Origin: an uncultured Methylococcaceae bacterium
Lineage (GTDB): Bacteria; Pseudomonadota; Gammaproteobacteria; Methylococcales; Methylomonadaceae
NCBI GenBank assembly: GCA_903873165.1
Contig: CAIQNQ010000243.1
Location: 1-50,863, forward strand
DNA: 50,863 bases
Direction: 5' to 3'
Shown here: positions 8,140-16,013 of the stretch, piece by piece
How the letters are laid out: each line of letters starts with the position of its first letter
Position numbering within the stretch: the first letter of the stretch is position 1
The notes under the pieces: model-generated
What the model was told of the DNA's origin: nothing
Database searches by the model: none
What the model saw: only the letters and a program-made list of their open reading frames with translations
Program-made: the position numbers and the translations under genes

Positions 8140-9972
8140 TTATTTTAAGCTTGGTAATACTGCAGTTTTTTCTGCTTTAACCGCTTGAAGTTCTTGTGGA
8201 TCAAGACCCAGCAAATGCAAAATAGAAGGTGCAATTTGTACAGTAGAGACTGTCTTTGATTCTACCGCATGATTGATTGTAGCACCAGAAATGATAATCG
8301 GTACATGACGATCAGCTATTGCATTACCACCGTGCTCAGCAATTTTAGATAATTTACCGCCTCCATAAACAGAGCCGATTTTAGCATAACCAATAACGTC
8401 AGGATAACGTTGATCCGCAGTAGTAAGACCTAATTGTTTTGCAGCGTTAGCACCTGTATAAATAGCACTTAAGCCAGCATTTGTGAAAGTTTTTGAGATT
8501 TTAGCACCATTTGCATCTGAACTTATACCCGTACCAGTGTAGTTAGTAAGAAAAGTTTTAGCAAAAGTGAGTGCGGTATCTGATCTGTCATTTAACCATA
8601 ATAAAACGCCATCATCATCCATTGCATGAGCGACTAGTGGTTTAATTTTTTGATTGGTTTTAGACCATGCCACTTCTAAGGCATTAATCATATCACCGTC
8701 ATTAATGATAGTTAAATCGCTTCTTAACTTTGGAGATTGACCGTGTTTAGCAGAAACAATGATGACAGTATCAGGGTTGCCACTGATAGCGTCTTCCATT
8801 TGTTCCAAGCTATCAGAAACAAACTTAAGAGCACTTTCCAATACAGGGCCAGGAGTTGATCCAATATAACCGCCTAATTGCTTAGCATTTTTTGGTTGTT
8901 CAGGAGTACTTGAAGTATTTAACTTTTGAGCAACAGACACCGCTTGGAAGTTCATACCGAAAATAGCTGGAGTGCCAGTAGTCTTTACACCTGAGTGGTC
9001 AAAGCCTTTAATCTCATTAAGGATAGACGCTACTTTGATAGTGTCATATTTTTGAGTATCAGTATTGTCTTTTGTCCAATCAACAGCATTTTTTGGATCT
9101 AGTGCTACATTTGACACAACGCCATTGATTTCTGGGGCGAATAAATCATCAATACCAAGGCCAGAAGGTCCATTTAAGATTTCGTAAGCAGGGTGTTTAT
9201 CTGTCCAAGCTGTGTGTAATTTGTGTTTTTTAGCGACTTCAAAGATTGTATTAACTTGTAAATATTGGTGTGGATAAACTGGCGTACAAGTTTTTGGATC
9301 AACAGGTAAGTTAGCTGGGTCAATTAGTTTACTTCTTACGTCTGCTGGTGAACCAACTAAAGATAAAATGCTCGCAGGTACTGATGCAGGATAACCAGGA
9401 ACTAAAGTAGTTTCGATAGGGTAAACATTAGGAATGTTTTGACCCGCATCTATTGTGATGTTGCCATTTTTGTCTAGTGGCTCAAGGTTTTCAAAATAGC
9501 CAGTTTCAGCACCTAAAGCAATACCTTTACAAGAAGTTCCGCCTTTATTAGGTGAACCTACGGGTAATAATGCCCGGCTATAAGCGTCATCATAATAAAT
9601 TCCCGTTGTTTTTGGATTACCACCCGTCACTTGTCCAACTAGACCAGGAAAGGAATCTGATGGGAAAGGTGTATTGGCATTTGTGTAACTGATACCTGAG
9701 TTAACCATACCCGCTAAAGTAGAAGTGGGGTATTTTTTTACAAACCAATTAAGATCATCTTGACGTAAACCATCAATTGAAATTAAAAGTACATGTTTAA
9801 CCGCTAAACTTACATTCGAACCAGCAATATTGCTTGAACCACTATTATTGGAAACGTTAGTCGTGATGGATGTATTTAAATTTGACTCATCAACGCTAAT
9901 AGTTGAAGCGTTGGCAGCAGAGCCGATTAACATACTAATTGCTAATGAAAGCAAAGTTTGCTTTATTTTCAT
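8140..9972 (-). CDS. Secreted alkaline phosphatase-superfamily phosphodiesterase (nucleotide pyrophosphatase type)
   Basis: A 610-residue exported protein. Residues 1-22 form a Sec signal peptide ending ANA. The mature part belongs to the alkaline phosphatase superfamily, nucleotide pyrophosphatase/phosphodiesterase-like: metal-binding Asp in LLISIDGLRQDD (Asp67), the nucleophile segment TPFPSDSFPG (101-110), VIIVSAKHGQSP and EHGGNAIADRHVPIIISG with metal His/Asp residues. Substrate cannot be read off; phosphodiesters or phosphonate esters are likely. It is divergent from the ornithine-lipid operon and faces a PhoB-like array, so release of phosphate outside the cytoplasm during phosphate starvation is the natural inference. 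It has its own terminator. Confidence 0.85.
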   Translation of the reverse strand: MKIKQTLLSLAISMLIGSAANASTISVDESNLNTSITTNVSNNSGSSNIAGSNVSLAVKHVLLISIDGLRQDDLNWFVKKYPTSTLAGMVNSGISYTNANTPFPSDSFPGLVGQVTGGNPKTTGIYYDDAYSRALLPVGSPNKGGTSCKGIALGAETGYFENLEPLDKNGNITIDAGQNIPNVYPIETTLVPGYPASVPASILSLVGSPADVRSKLIDPANLPVDPKTCTPVYPHQYLQVNTIFEVAKKHKLHTAWTDKHPAYEILNGPSGLGIDDLFAPEINGVVSNVALDPKNAVDWTKDNTDTQKYDTIKVASILNEIKGFDHSGVKTTGTPAIFGMNFQAVSVAQKLNTSSTPEQPKNAKQLGGYIGSTPGPVLESALKFVSDSLEQMEDAISGNPDTVIIVSAKHGQSPKLRSDLTIINDGDMINALEVAWSKTNQKIKPLVAHAMDDDGVLLWLNDRSDTALTFAKTFLTNYTGTGISSDANGAKISKTFTNAGLSAIYTGANAAKQLGLTTADQRYPDVIGYAKIGSVYGGGKLSKIAEHGGNAIADRHVPIIISGATINHAVESKTVSTVQIAPSILHLLGLDPQELQAVKAEKTAVLPSLK

Positions 9973-10102
9973 GGGGCGATCCTTTAATGGTAGTTTAAAT
10001 GTTCATTGTAGGTCTGGTGTATTACATTTGTATTACAATTGGATTAAATTAATAGTAAGTTTCAACATCAAGTCGTTTTTCTTTACATTATGTGTAATAA
10101 AT

Positions 10103-10153
10103 CTGTCATTTTATTGTCACGTTTCTTTAATCAAGTTGACATTAAATTGTCAC
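10103..10153 (+). promoter_or_regulatory. Candidate PhoB (Pho box) array
   Basis: CTGTCATTTTATTGTCAC (10103-10120) matches the Pho box consensus, two TGTCA direct repeats 11 bp apart, at about 15 of 18 positions. TTGACATTAAATTGTCAC (10136-10153) matches at about 14 of 18. The four half-sites start at 10104, 10115, 10137 and 10148, so every spacing is a multiple of 11 bp, as PhoB binding requires. The array ends 50 bp before olsB and is about 130 bp from the divergent phosphodiesterase start. Both targets make sense in phosphate starvation. Confidence 0.7.
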
Positions 10154-10202
10154 TTTTGTTGATTAATCTATTTCGTTATTTATCCGAGCTAGGTGGCACT
10201 AC

Positions 10203-10994
10203 ATGAAAAACATAGAGACAGAAACACTTATCAAAGCCACTAAAAAACTAGATTGTTTTTTAGCTGATACAGAAGAATTAATAAAAGAAGCTCAAGCTCT
10301 GAGATACCGAGTATTCGGTCGAGAAATGGGGGCAAAGTTAAAGACAGAATCTGAAGGCTTGGATTATGATGAAGTGGATAGTTACTGTGATCACCTGATA
10401 GTATATGACAATGTTAACCAAAAAATTGTTGGTTACACGCGCTTATTAAATCAAGATCAAGCTAGAAGCTTAGGACGGTTTTATTCACAAGATGAATTTA
10501 ACTTAGATCAAGTCTTAGCATTACCTGGACGATTTTTAGAAGTGGGTAGAACTTGCGTAGATCCTGATTATCGGGGTGGTGCTGTGTTAACTACGCTTTG
10601 GTCATCATTGGTTCAATATGCCTTAGAAGGCCAATACAACTATTTATTAGGTTGCGCAAGCATTACGCCAGGTCCTAGTGGTTATGCGATTGATGCCGTA
10701 TTTAGAAACATTGATGCAAAAAACATCGCCCCTAGCGATATTCAAGTAACACCCAGTATTGCAGTGCCTGCTGAATTACGATGTCAACGTGATGAATCAG
10801 GTATCCCGCCTTTATTAAAGGCCTATTTACGCTTTGGCGCCTTGATCTGTGGCGAACCGTATTGGGATAAAGATTTTAACTGCATGGATTTATTTGTATT
10901 ATTACCCTTGGATCAGTTAAAAGATCGTTACAGCAAACATTATATGAAAGGCTATCAGGCATCTAATGAAATCGAAACTGCGGCTACTCTATAA
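10203..10994 (+). CDS. olsB: L-ornithine N(alpha)-acyltransferase
   Basis: A 263-residue GNAT-fold acyltransferase of the OlsB family. It transfers a 3-hydroxyacyl chain from acyl-ACP to ornithine, the first step of ornithine lipid synthesis. Family features: EAQALRYRVFGREMGA, CDHLIVYD, VGYTRLL, GRFLEVGRTCVDPDYRGG (acyl-donor site) and the C-terminal FGALICGEPYWDKDFNCMDL. The start has an AGGTGG ribosome site. It overlaps the following acyltransferase by 29 bases, so both steps are coupled. A candidate Pho box array directly upstream fits the known use of ornithine lipids to replace phospholipids when phosphate is scarce. Confidence 0.9.
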   Translation: MKNIETETLIKATKKLDCFLADTEELIKEAQALRYRVFGREMGAKLKTESEGLDYDEVDSYCDHLIVYDNVNQKIVGYTRLLNQDQARSLGRFYSQDEFNLDQVLALPGRFLEVGRTCVDPDYRGGAVLTTLWSSLVQYALEGQYNYLLGCASITPGPSGYAIDAVFRNIDAKNIAPSDIQVTPSIAVPAELRCQRDESGIPPLLKAYLRFGALICGEPYWDKDFNCMDLFVLLPLDQLKDRYSKHYMKGYQASNEIETAATL

Positions 10995-11742
10995 ATTAAG
11001 CCGAGTTATTGTTTTATTTGCGTATGGTTTAGTATTAGCAGGTTTAGTATTCCCTTTATTGGGGGTACTAAGCAAAGCAAATATTGCTAAAAAAAGACGT
11101 GATGCTATAAAACAAAACTGGCTTAACAGCTTTAGTGCAATTCTTAACCTGCATATTACTCAAGAAGGTAGTTTGCCAGAAGATGGCTCTCTTTTAGTGA
11201 GTAATCATATCTCTTGGTTGGATATTGTGGTGATTGGTAAATTTTTACCCGCATATTTTGTGGCTAAAAGTGATATTTCGGGTTGGCCGGTGATTGGCTT
11301 TTTAGCCAGACAAGCGGGTACTATTTTTATCCGTCGCGGTGATAAAAAACATATTAGAGAAATCAATGAGCGGATGATCTGGTTGTTAAAGCAACAATCT
11401 AATATCATCGCGTTTCCTGAAGGCACTACCACAAAAGGTGAAGAGGTCTTAGGTTTTCATGCCTCGCTATTTCAGCCAGCTATTTTAACTAAAGCACCTA
11501 TTCAACCGATTGCTATAGAATATATTGGCTCATCTAAAGAATTAGCTCCGTTTGTCGGTGATGATGATTTTGTCTCGCACTTAATAAGAATGTTAAAAAT
11601 GGATAAAATTGAACTTGTCATTGCATTTTTACCTGTCATTAGAAGTGCAGGCAGAGATAGAATCTCTGTGTGTCATGAAGTCAGAGAATCTATCGTCGAT
11701 AAAGTTGTAATTGATGAAAAACTAACTAGGGTCTACGAGTAA
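10966..11742 (+). CDS. olsA: Lyso-ornithine lipid O-acyltransferase (PlsC family)
   Basis: A 258-residue membrane-associated PlsC-type acyltransferase. An N-terminal hydrophobic segment (about 10-34) is followed by the catalytic NHISWLD (HX4D motif) and the acceptor motif FPEGTT. Position after olsB with a 29-base overlap argues for O-acylation of lyso-ornithine lipid; a general 1-acylglycerol-3-phosphate acyltransferase role is the alternative. The last 21 bases overlap the convergent rubredoxin gene. Confidence 0.85.
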   Translation: MKSKLRLLYKLSRVIVLFAYGLVLAGLVFPLLGVLSKANIAKKRRDAIKQNWLNSFSAILNLHITQEGSLPEDGSLLVSNHISWLDIVVIGKFLPAYFVAKSDISGWPVIGFLARQAGTIFIRRGDKKHIREINERMIWLLKQQSNIIAFPEGTTTKGEEVLGFHASLFQPAILTKAPIQPIAIEYIGSSKELAPFVGDDDFVSHLIRMLKMDKIELVIAFLPVIRSAGRDRISVCHEVRESIVDKVVIDEKLTRVYE

Positions 11743-11901
11743 TATAAAATCCTCTTTGCCAACTCGGCAGTCTGGGCAACGCCAATCCTCTGGCACATCA
11801 GCCCATAAAGTACCTGGTGCGATACCTGAGTCGATATCGCCCAGTTCTTCATCATAAATATGTTCACATACTTCACAGATATATTTTTTGTAACCAGCCA
11901 T
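11722..11901 (-). CDS. Rubredoxin
   Basis: A 59-residue protein read on the - strand: it begins MAGYKKYICEVCEHIYDEEL, has GIAPGTLWADVPEDW in the middle and CPDCRVGKEDF near the end. The two CxxC pairs (CEVC and CPDC) bind a single iron, and the spacing and aromatic residues are classic rubredoxin. It is a small electron carrier, for example for alkane or other oxygenases or for oxygen detoxification; the partner is not evident here. The 3' end overlaps olsA by 21 bases in convergent orientation. Confidence 0.95.
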   Translation of the reverse strand: MAGYKKYICEVCEHIYDEELGDIDSGIAPGTLWADVPEDWRCPDCRVGKEDFILLVDPS

Positions 11902-12049
11902 TTTTAGTCCTTAACGTTAATAAGATCGAAATATATTTCTTGTGATATTAACTTTAACAGTTTTAGAATCAATTTCAATACCAACTTTATTAGGGTAATG
12001 TTAATAGAGTGTTAATATGTGTATCGCAAACATATTATACAAATCAAAC

Positions 12050-12115
12050 GTAATTATTCAGCCCTCCTCTTTGACAAAGAGGGGTTAGGGGAGATTTTAT
12101 TAGATAAATAATTAC
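12050..12115. mobile_element. MITE-like element, short copy
   Basis: A 66-bp element bounded by GTAATTATT and AATAATTAC terminal inverted repeats. Inside are CTCTTTGACAAAGAGG, a perfect hairpin, and GGGGAGATTTTATTAGATAA. The same sequence in the opposite orientation forms part of a 121-bp element at 23676-23796, of which this copy looks like an internal deletion derivative. It carries no coding sequence. Confidence 0.65.
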
Positions 12116-12136
12116 AATCAGACTAAGGGAAGCAAA

Positions 12137-12646
12137 ATGACTACAGAATCACCATTATTAAATACTTTAGAGGCTGCGCAAGGTAAGAATCCTCTAGAAT
12201 TTCCTTATGGTTTCTTTTTAGAAGATGAGTATAACGGTAGTGCTGGTGGGAGTTTTTTTTGGTACACAACTGAAGCCGAGATGCATCATGCTATACAGCA
12301 TGATTTGTTAGATGTGTTATCAGACGATAATACGCAAGATAAAGATGTAGTAAAGTCTGAGATTGCAGTTGTTTTAGAAAGTGTGCTTAAGCAAGAACAT
12401 GATGAACAAGAATTATTAGATACGTTAAATGCCCTGCTTATAGATATTGAAGTACAGATACGTTTTTTAGGTTCTTTTGATCAGCTTCGTAAAAGTAAGC
12501 TAGATTGGTGTCGATATCTTAGAGAAGAGTATCGAGAAGATTATCTCGAAGATATCGATGACTTAACAGAGAAAAAACTCCAGGCTTCAATTAAGAAACC
12601 TGACCAGGAAAACTTCGCCGAGTTTATTTTAGATTACTTGCTTTAG
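12137..12646 (+). CDS. Hypothetical acidic protein
   Basis: A 169-residue soluble, strongly acidic protein that I do not recognise. Visible parts: an N-terminal segment with FPYGFFLEDEY and GGSFFWYTTEAEM, a Glu/Asp-rich helical middle, and a C-terminal DWCRYLREEYREDYLEDIDD. There is no signal peptide or membrane segment. An AGGGAAGC ribosome site precedes the ATG. It lies just after the short MITE-like element and is convergent with the gene ending at 12663. Confidence 0.7.
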   Translation: MTTESPLLNTLEAAQGKNPLEFPYGFFLEDEYNGSAGGSFFWYTTEAEMHHAIQHDLLDVLSDDNTQDKDVVKSEIAVVLESVLKQEHDEQELLDTLNALLIDIEVQIRFLGSFDQLRKSKLDWCRYLREEYREDYLEDIDDLTEKKLQASIKKPDQENFAEFILDYLL

Positions 12647-12662
12647 TTGTTATTTTTTGAAC

Positions 12663-13007
12663 TTAATCGGGATCCCATCTTCTGCGCTCGCGTCGCTCAG
12701 GTTCATATTCGTAACCTTGGTAACGATATTGGGGTTCGTAATAAATAGGGCCGGGCACAGGCACATAGACTCTTTGTGGTGGCGGGTAGTAGCCTTGCGG
12801 TGGATAGTAGGCTGGTGGTGGATAATTAACCTGAGGCTGATAATAACCTTGAGGCTGATAATAAACAGGCGGCGGTGGAGGGCCTCTGGGTATCAGACTA
12901 CCAATGGCAATGCCTTCTAATAAAGGTAATACGCCATCGTCAAAGTCAGCATGACTTGTAGAACATAATGATAATGTCAGTAAAAGAGTTAATAATATTT
13001 TTTGCAT
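12663..13007 (-). CDS. Small secreted Pro/Tyr/Gln-rich protein
   Basis: A 114-residue protein with a Sec signal peptide (MQKILLTLLLTLSLCSTSHA, cleavage after residue 20). The mature part holds GPPPPPVYY and repeated YYQPQGYY/YYPPPQ motifs, then an Arg/Glu-rich tail. Low-complexity periplasmic or surface proteins of this kind are common, and no function can be assigned. It starts within the last codons of the DUF535 gene, so the two are probably co-transcribed. Confidence 0.7.
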   Translation of the reverse strand: MQKILLTLLLTLSLCSTSHADFDDGVLPLLEGIAIGSLIPRGPPPPPVYYQPQGYYQPQVNYPPPAYYPPQGYYPPPQRVYVPVPGPIYYEPQYRYQGYEYEPERRERRRWDPD

Positions 13008-13960
13008 TGTTCAACCTCTTTAAATTTTGTTGGTATCGTTTCGGCACAGGCACTATGGATATCATCAAGATGCGCGTGTTGCCTACGGTATTTTGCTCTT
13101 CTTTTTGTGGGTGTCTCTTCTCTAAGTTTGCGTGCTATCAATAGAGGTAATTGGTAATCACCTGTATCGGTGGGTACGCCTCCAATATCTTGCCAATATT
13201 TATCATAACTTAAATGTTTATTGCTTTTCTTGTTTGAAATTTGTTGGGTATCTGAAACCGCTAATATCTGGGTTGCGCCTATTTGACAAGCAAAAGCTAA
13301 ACAAGTTTCTAAAACTAGGCGAGATGGACTCAAGCCACTGAGTAATTTACAAGCCTTACTCACATATTCTTTACTATTTTCTATCTGAGCACCTTGTAAG
13401 CCGCCTATGTATAAGGTAACACCAGTAGCAGTTGTTAATAAACTGAAACGGATATTAGCTAATATTGGCTGTCCGATTAATCTTAATGATATAGTTAATT
13501 CACCCTCTTTGCTTTCATTACCTCCGTATTCTAAACTTAAGCTAAACCTTTCTTCTGTGGGTACTAGTATTTCGCCAATGACTATACCATTAGTTAGTAA
13601 AATCTCAGCTAAGAACTGAGCATCAAATAGATGGTTTAGAGTGGTGTAATGATTAATCAGTAGCTGATAGCGTAGTTTAATACAGGCATCTAAACGGAGT
13701 TGGTGACGATGCGGTTTTTCAGCTAATTGTTTGTTTACGTTAACCAGTTGGTTTAATAGCGGTGAGTTGGCGATAAACTGATACCAGTTGAAACTAATGC
13801 TGGCTTTAAAAATGCTTCGAAGGAAAACTTTAGCTAATTTTTTGGGCTCTTTGGGATGGCAAAAATAGGCTATTTGATAAGCACTTCTTATGAGCTTAAT
13901 GTTGGTGCTTGTGGTATCGATTTGTGACAGGATTAAGGAATTAAAAGGGTTTGAAGTCAT
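12989..13960 (-). CDS. DUF535 (VirK/YbjX family) protein
   Basis: A 323-residue protein of the VirK/YbjX group. Family features are YIGGLQGAQ, a following helix SPSRLVLETCLAFACQIGATQILAVSD, and YDKYWQDIGGVPTDTGDYQLPL near the C-terminus. The biochemical role is unknown; enterobacterial members influence virulence-factor expression and resistance to envelope stress. The downstream small secreted protein overlaps its 3' end by 19 bases, hinting at an envelope-related job. Confidence 0.8.
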   Translation of the reverse strand: MTSNPFNSLILSQIDTTSTNIKLIRSAYQIAYFCHPKEPKKLAKVFLRSIFKASISFNWYQFIANSPLLNQLVNVNKQLAEKPHRHQLRLDACIKLRYQLLINHYTTLNHLFDAQFLAEILLTNGIVIGEILVPTEERFSLSLEYGGNESKEGELTISLRLIGQPILANIRFSLLTTATGVTLYIGGLQGAQIENSKEYVSKACKLLSGLSPSRLVLETCLAFACQIGATQILAVSDTQQISNKKSNKHLSYDKYWQDIGGVPTDTGDYQLPLLIARKLREETPTKRRAKYRRQHAHLDDIHSACAETIPTKFKEVEQCKKYY

Positions 13961-14210
13961 TAAGTAGTATTAAACTATTGAGCGATTGATATATAGGCTC
14001 TTATAGTTTTACTAGAGCTGATCTTAGCTAATATTATAGTTGAATATTGAAACTTGTGAGGCTTTGTTACAATGGTCGTTAGTTGATTTTTGATTACATT
14101 CTTACCTTGTGTTTATTGGAAGTGCAAGTAATTAATAAAATAAATTGTTCTTGAAAAACTAAAAATACCATGCTATTTTTAAGCCTAATAAATGTCTGTA
14201 TTTCAAAATA

Positions 14211-14354
14211 AAAGGCATCGTTGCTAATCCTCTTTATCAAGCCGGTGTCAAATCGGGCCTGACTGCGGAGCATTACTTTCAATTCTATACCGTAGTGACA
14301 GTCACGGCAAATATTGGCTCTTATTTAACGGCATTATGTGCTGAGCCACTTTGA
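14211..14354 (+). pseudogene. C-terminal fragment of an unidentified protein, possibly a transporter
   Basis: An open stretch reads GIVANPLYQAGVKSGLTAEH and then FQFYTVVTVTANIGSYLTAL before a stop at 14354. It has the look of the last membrane helix region of a carrier, but no start, no ribosome site and no upstream gene remain. Around 14345 it runs directly into an RTX-like fragment in another frame. I cannot name the family with confidence. Confidence 0.35.
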
Positions 14355-14542
14355 TTGGTGGGTCAGGTATTGATTTATTTAATGTGACTGGCAAAGATGT
14401 TATTACTAATTTGGGTAATGGTGGGGCAGATGTACTGAATATCGCCGCAGGAGCGACAGCAAACGTAACGATCAATACGGCTTGGATAGCGATGAGTCCG
14501 ACTACAATAAAAGATAAGCTATTAATGGTTTTTTTGTGGTGA
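14345..14542 (+). pseudogene. Fragment of an RTX/beta-roll adhesin-like protein
   Basis: In the frame starting TLIGGSGIDLF the sequence continues NVTGKDVITNLGNGGADVLN and IAAGATANVTINTAW, a pattern found in large calcium-binding haemolysin-type and adhesin proteins. It has no start and no secretion-type ending, so it is a displaced piece. A longer RTX gene of similar style lies at 16561-18706. Confidence 0.5.
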
Positions 14543-14631
14543 AATAATATGAACAGCATTTTTCTAATGCTTAAAAGACGGCTGCTACCTCTATGCTTGA
14601 ACACGCTAGGTATGAATATAATTAGGAAAAA

Positions 14632-14859
14632 TTAAATAGCTGTAAAAATCTTAAACAGCAAAGAAACCATGCCTGCGACAAGAAAACCTAGCATCCATTT
14701 TAAAATTGTAATCTCAGCTTTTATTAGCGACAAATCCTGATCAATTTTATTAAAGCGGCTATCATAATCTGCCATTGTTTTTGCAGCAGCTCTTGCTTTT
14801 TCTTCAGATGCACCTGCATCTTTTAAAGCATCATAGAGTTCAGCTATCATTGTACTCAT
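14632..14859 (-). CDS. Small coiled-coil membrane protein
   Basis: A 75-residue protein with an N-terminal helix (MSTMIAELYDALKDAGASEE), a coiled-coil stretch (about 30-50) and one C-terminal transmembrane helix (about 52-73, WMLGFLVAGMVSLLF). The architecture matches small DUF1640/CCDC90-like proteins of bacteria, often found near mobile or toxin genes. No function is known. The gene stands alone among gene fragments. Confidence 0.6.
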   Translation of the reverse strand: MSTMIAELYDALKDAGASEEKARAAAKTMADYDSRFNKIDQDLSLIKAEITILKWMLGFLVAGMVSLLFKIFTAI

Positions 14860-14953
14860 TGTATTATTACTCGCTATACATGAAGTCGAGGTTAATTATA
14901 GGGTATTAAAACTCTCTAGTCATTATTATTTAAGAACATAACCTAGCCAATAA

Positions 14954-15061
14954 ATTTGTTATCACTCAGTAATCGTGGATTCGAGTAATAATAGTTATTT
15001 TGCTTGGGGGTGTTATGGTACTTCTATTTCAGGTGCTCAAGTTAACTATTCATCTATTTAA
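14954..15061 (+). pseudogene. Internally deleted DUF1566 cassette (copy A)
   Basis: The open frame contains SVIVDSSNNSYFAWGCYG and TSISGAQ, then jumps to VNYSSI and stops. FAWGCYGTSISGA is the entry of DUF1566 (Lcl C-terminal) domains. Bases 15012-15040 are identical to 16027-16055, and 15042-15122 match 16364-16445 almost exactly, so about 300 bp of the domain present in copy B are missing here. The shared 3' flank includes the same hairpin and T-run. Confidence 0.65.
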
Positions 15062-15073
15062 CCCTTTTCTTTT

Positions 15074-15096
15074 CCCGCGTAGCGGGCGATTTTTTT
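15074..15096 (+). terminator. Short hairpin with T-run (copy A)
   Basis: CCCGC-GTA-GCGGG followed by CGATTTTTTT. The identical hairpin follows the second DUF1566 copy at 16395, so it belonged to the original cassette. Confidence 0.55.
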
Positions 15097-15210
15097 GGCC
15101 TATGGCTTTATGCTACGATTTACTCGTCTGCAGGGTAGCCTAGGCAAACGCATTGCTGGTTTCTGTCAAGGTTCGCCCTTGTATTTCGGCTGCACGTTAC
15201 AATTTGTTAT

Positions 15211-15244
15211 AAAAAAACGGTAAGTTCAAATAAACTCACCGTTT
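15211..15244 (-). terminator. Rho-independent terminator of the yefM-yoeB unit
   Basis: On the - strand AAACGGTGAGTT pairs with AACTTACCGTTT (one mismatch), with loop TATTTG, and runs into TTTTTTT. It lies 13 bases after the toxin stop. Confidence 0.75.
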
Positions 15245-15256
15245 AGTTTGGAAATA

Positions 15257-15553
15257 TCAATAATGGTAACGACAGAACACTACATAAATAGCACCGTCTT
15301 CTGGCAAATAAACCAAACGATGTACTTTAGTAATTCGCCTAGACCAGAATCCAGTAAGATTCCCCTTGAGAGGCTCAGGTTTACCTGTTCCCTTAAAGGG
15401 ATTGCGTCGGCATTCCTCTATTAGGTTGTTAATTTCATCAACGATCTTTGGATCTTCTTTTTGCCACAAAAGGTAATCATCCCATGCGATGGGAGTCCAT
15501 GAAACTGCTACGTTTTTAGCTTGTTTCTTGTTTGGGCTCTTCTTGTTTTTCAT
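15257..15553 (-). CDS. yoeB: Txe/YoeB family toxin
   Basis: A 98-residue RelE-superfamily ribonuclease that cleaves mRNA in the ribosome. Family signature: SWTPIAWDDYLLWQ, INNLIEECRRNPFKGTGKPE, PLKGNLTGFWSRRI, HRLVY and the C-terminal FCRYHY, where the terminal His-Tyr is catalytic. The N-terminal 17 residues (Lys-rich) are longer than usual, and the gene overlaps the antitoxin by 38 bases instead of a few; no better internal start is visible. It appears intact. Confidence 0.9.
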   Translation of the reverse strand: MKNKKSPNKKQAKNVAVSWTPIAWDDYLLWQKEDPKIVDEINNLIEECRRNPFKGTGKPEPLKGNLTGFWSRRITKVHRLVYLPEDGAIYVVFCRYHY

Positions 15554-15803
15554 TGCGGATTAGGTCGCGTTGTTGAGCCTTACCGGCTTTAAGCTGGGCA
15601 ATGGATGCCATTAAACGGCTGGCATTATTCGTAGAACCAAGGAGATATAAGGTTTCCTCAATACTATTGAAATCTTCCAGAGACAGCATCACAACGTGCT
15701 CACCATTTACACGGGTAATAACGCTAGGTGTATGGTCTTTGCAAACATCATCCATCACTGTCTTCAAGCTGGCTCTGGCTTCGCTAAAAGTTAAAATGTT
15801 CAT
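15516..15803 (-). CDS. yefM: Phd/YefM family antitoxin
   Basis: A 95-residue antitoxin and autorepressor. The N-terminus (MNILTFSEARASLKTVMDDV), CKDHTPSVITRVNGEHVVML and SLEDFNSIEETLYLLGS follow the Phd/YefM fold closely; the charged tail should wrap the YoeB toxin. It precedes the toxin and overlaps it by 38 bases. The pair is the only apparently complete toxin-antitoxin module in the window and sits between two DUF1566 fragments. Confidence 0.9.
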   Translation of the reverse strand: MNILTFSEARASLKTVMDDVCKDHTPSVITRVNGEHVVMLSLEDFNSIEETLYLLGSTNNASRLMASIAQLKAGKAQQRDLIRNEKQEEPKQETS

Positions 15804-16013
15804 AATTTTTATCTCTATATGAATCCCTTAACTGGGTTAATATTTCGAATTCCCTATCAAACCTTTAATATATATATGAGCAACAGTGTTGAGTGCTCTT
15901 CTCTACCGTTCTGTATGGATATGACTACATATCAATTCCCCTTTATTTACCAATAGCATTATTGTACTATATATTGTACACAAATCTATCGGCTTTAGAG
16001 CATTTTTGTAGTT

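Noticed and set aside
9830-10162. + strand frame across the phosphodiesterase start and Pho box region
   Set aside because: It is antisense to the signal peptide and spans the promoter region; no family features.
12657-12920. 87-codon + strand frame opposite the Pro/Tyr-rich secreted protein
   Set aside because: It is the antisense shadow of a low-complexity gene that has a good signal peptide on the other strand.
14302-14604. 100-codon - strand frame with hydrophobic stretch
   Set aside because: It is antisense to the recognisable beta-roll fragment and has no family features.
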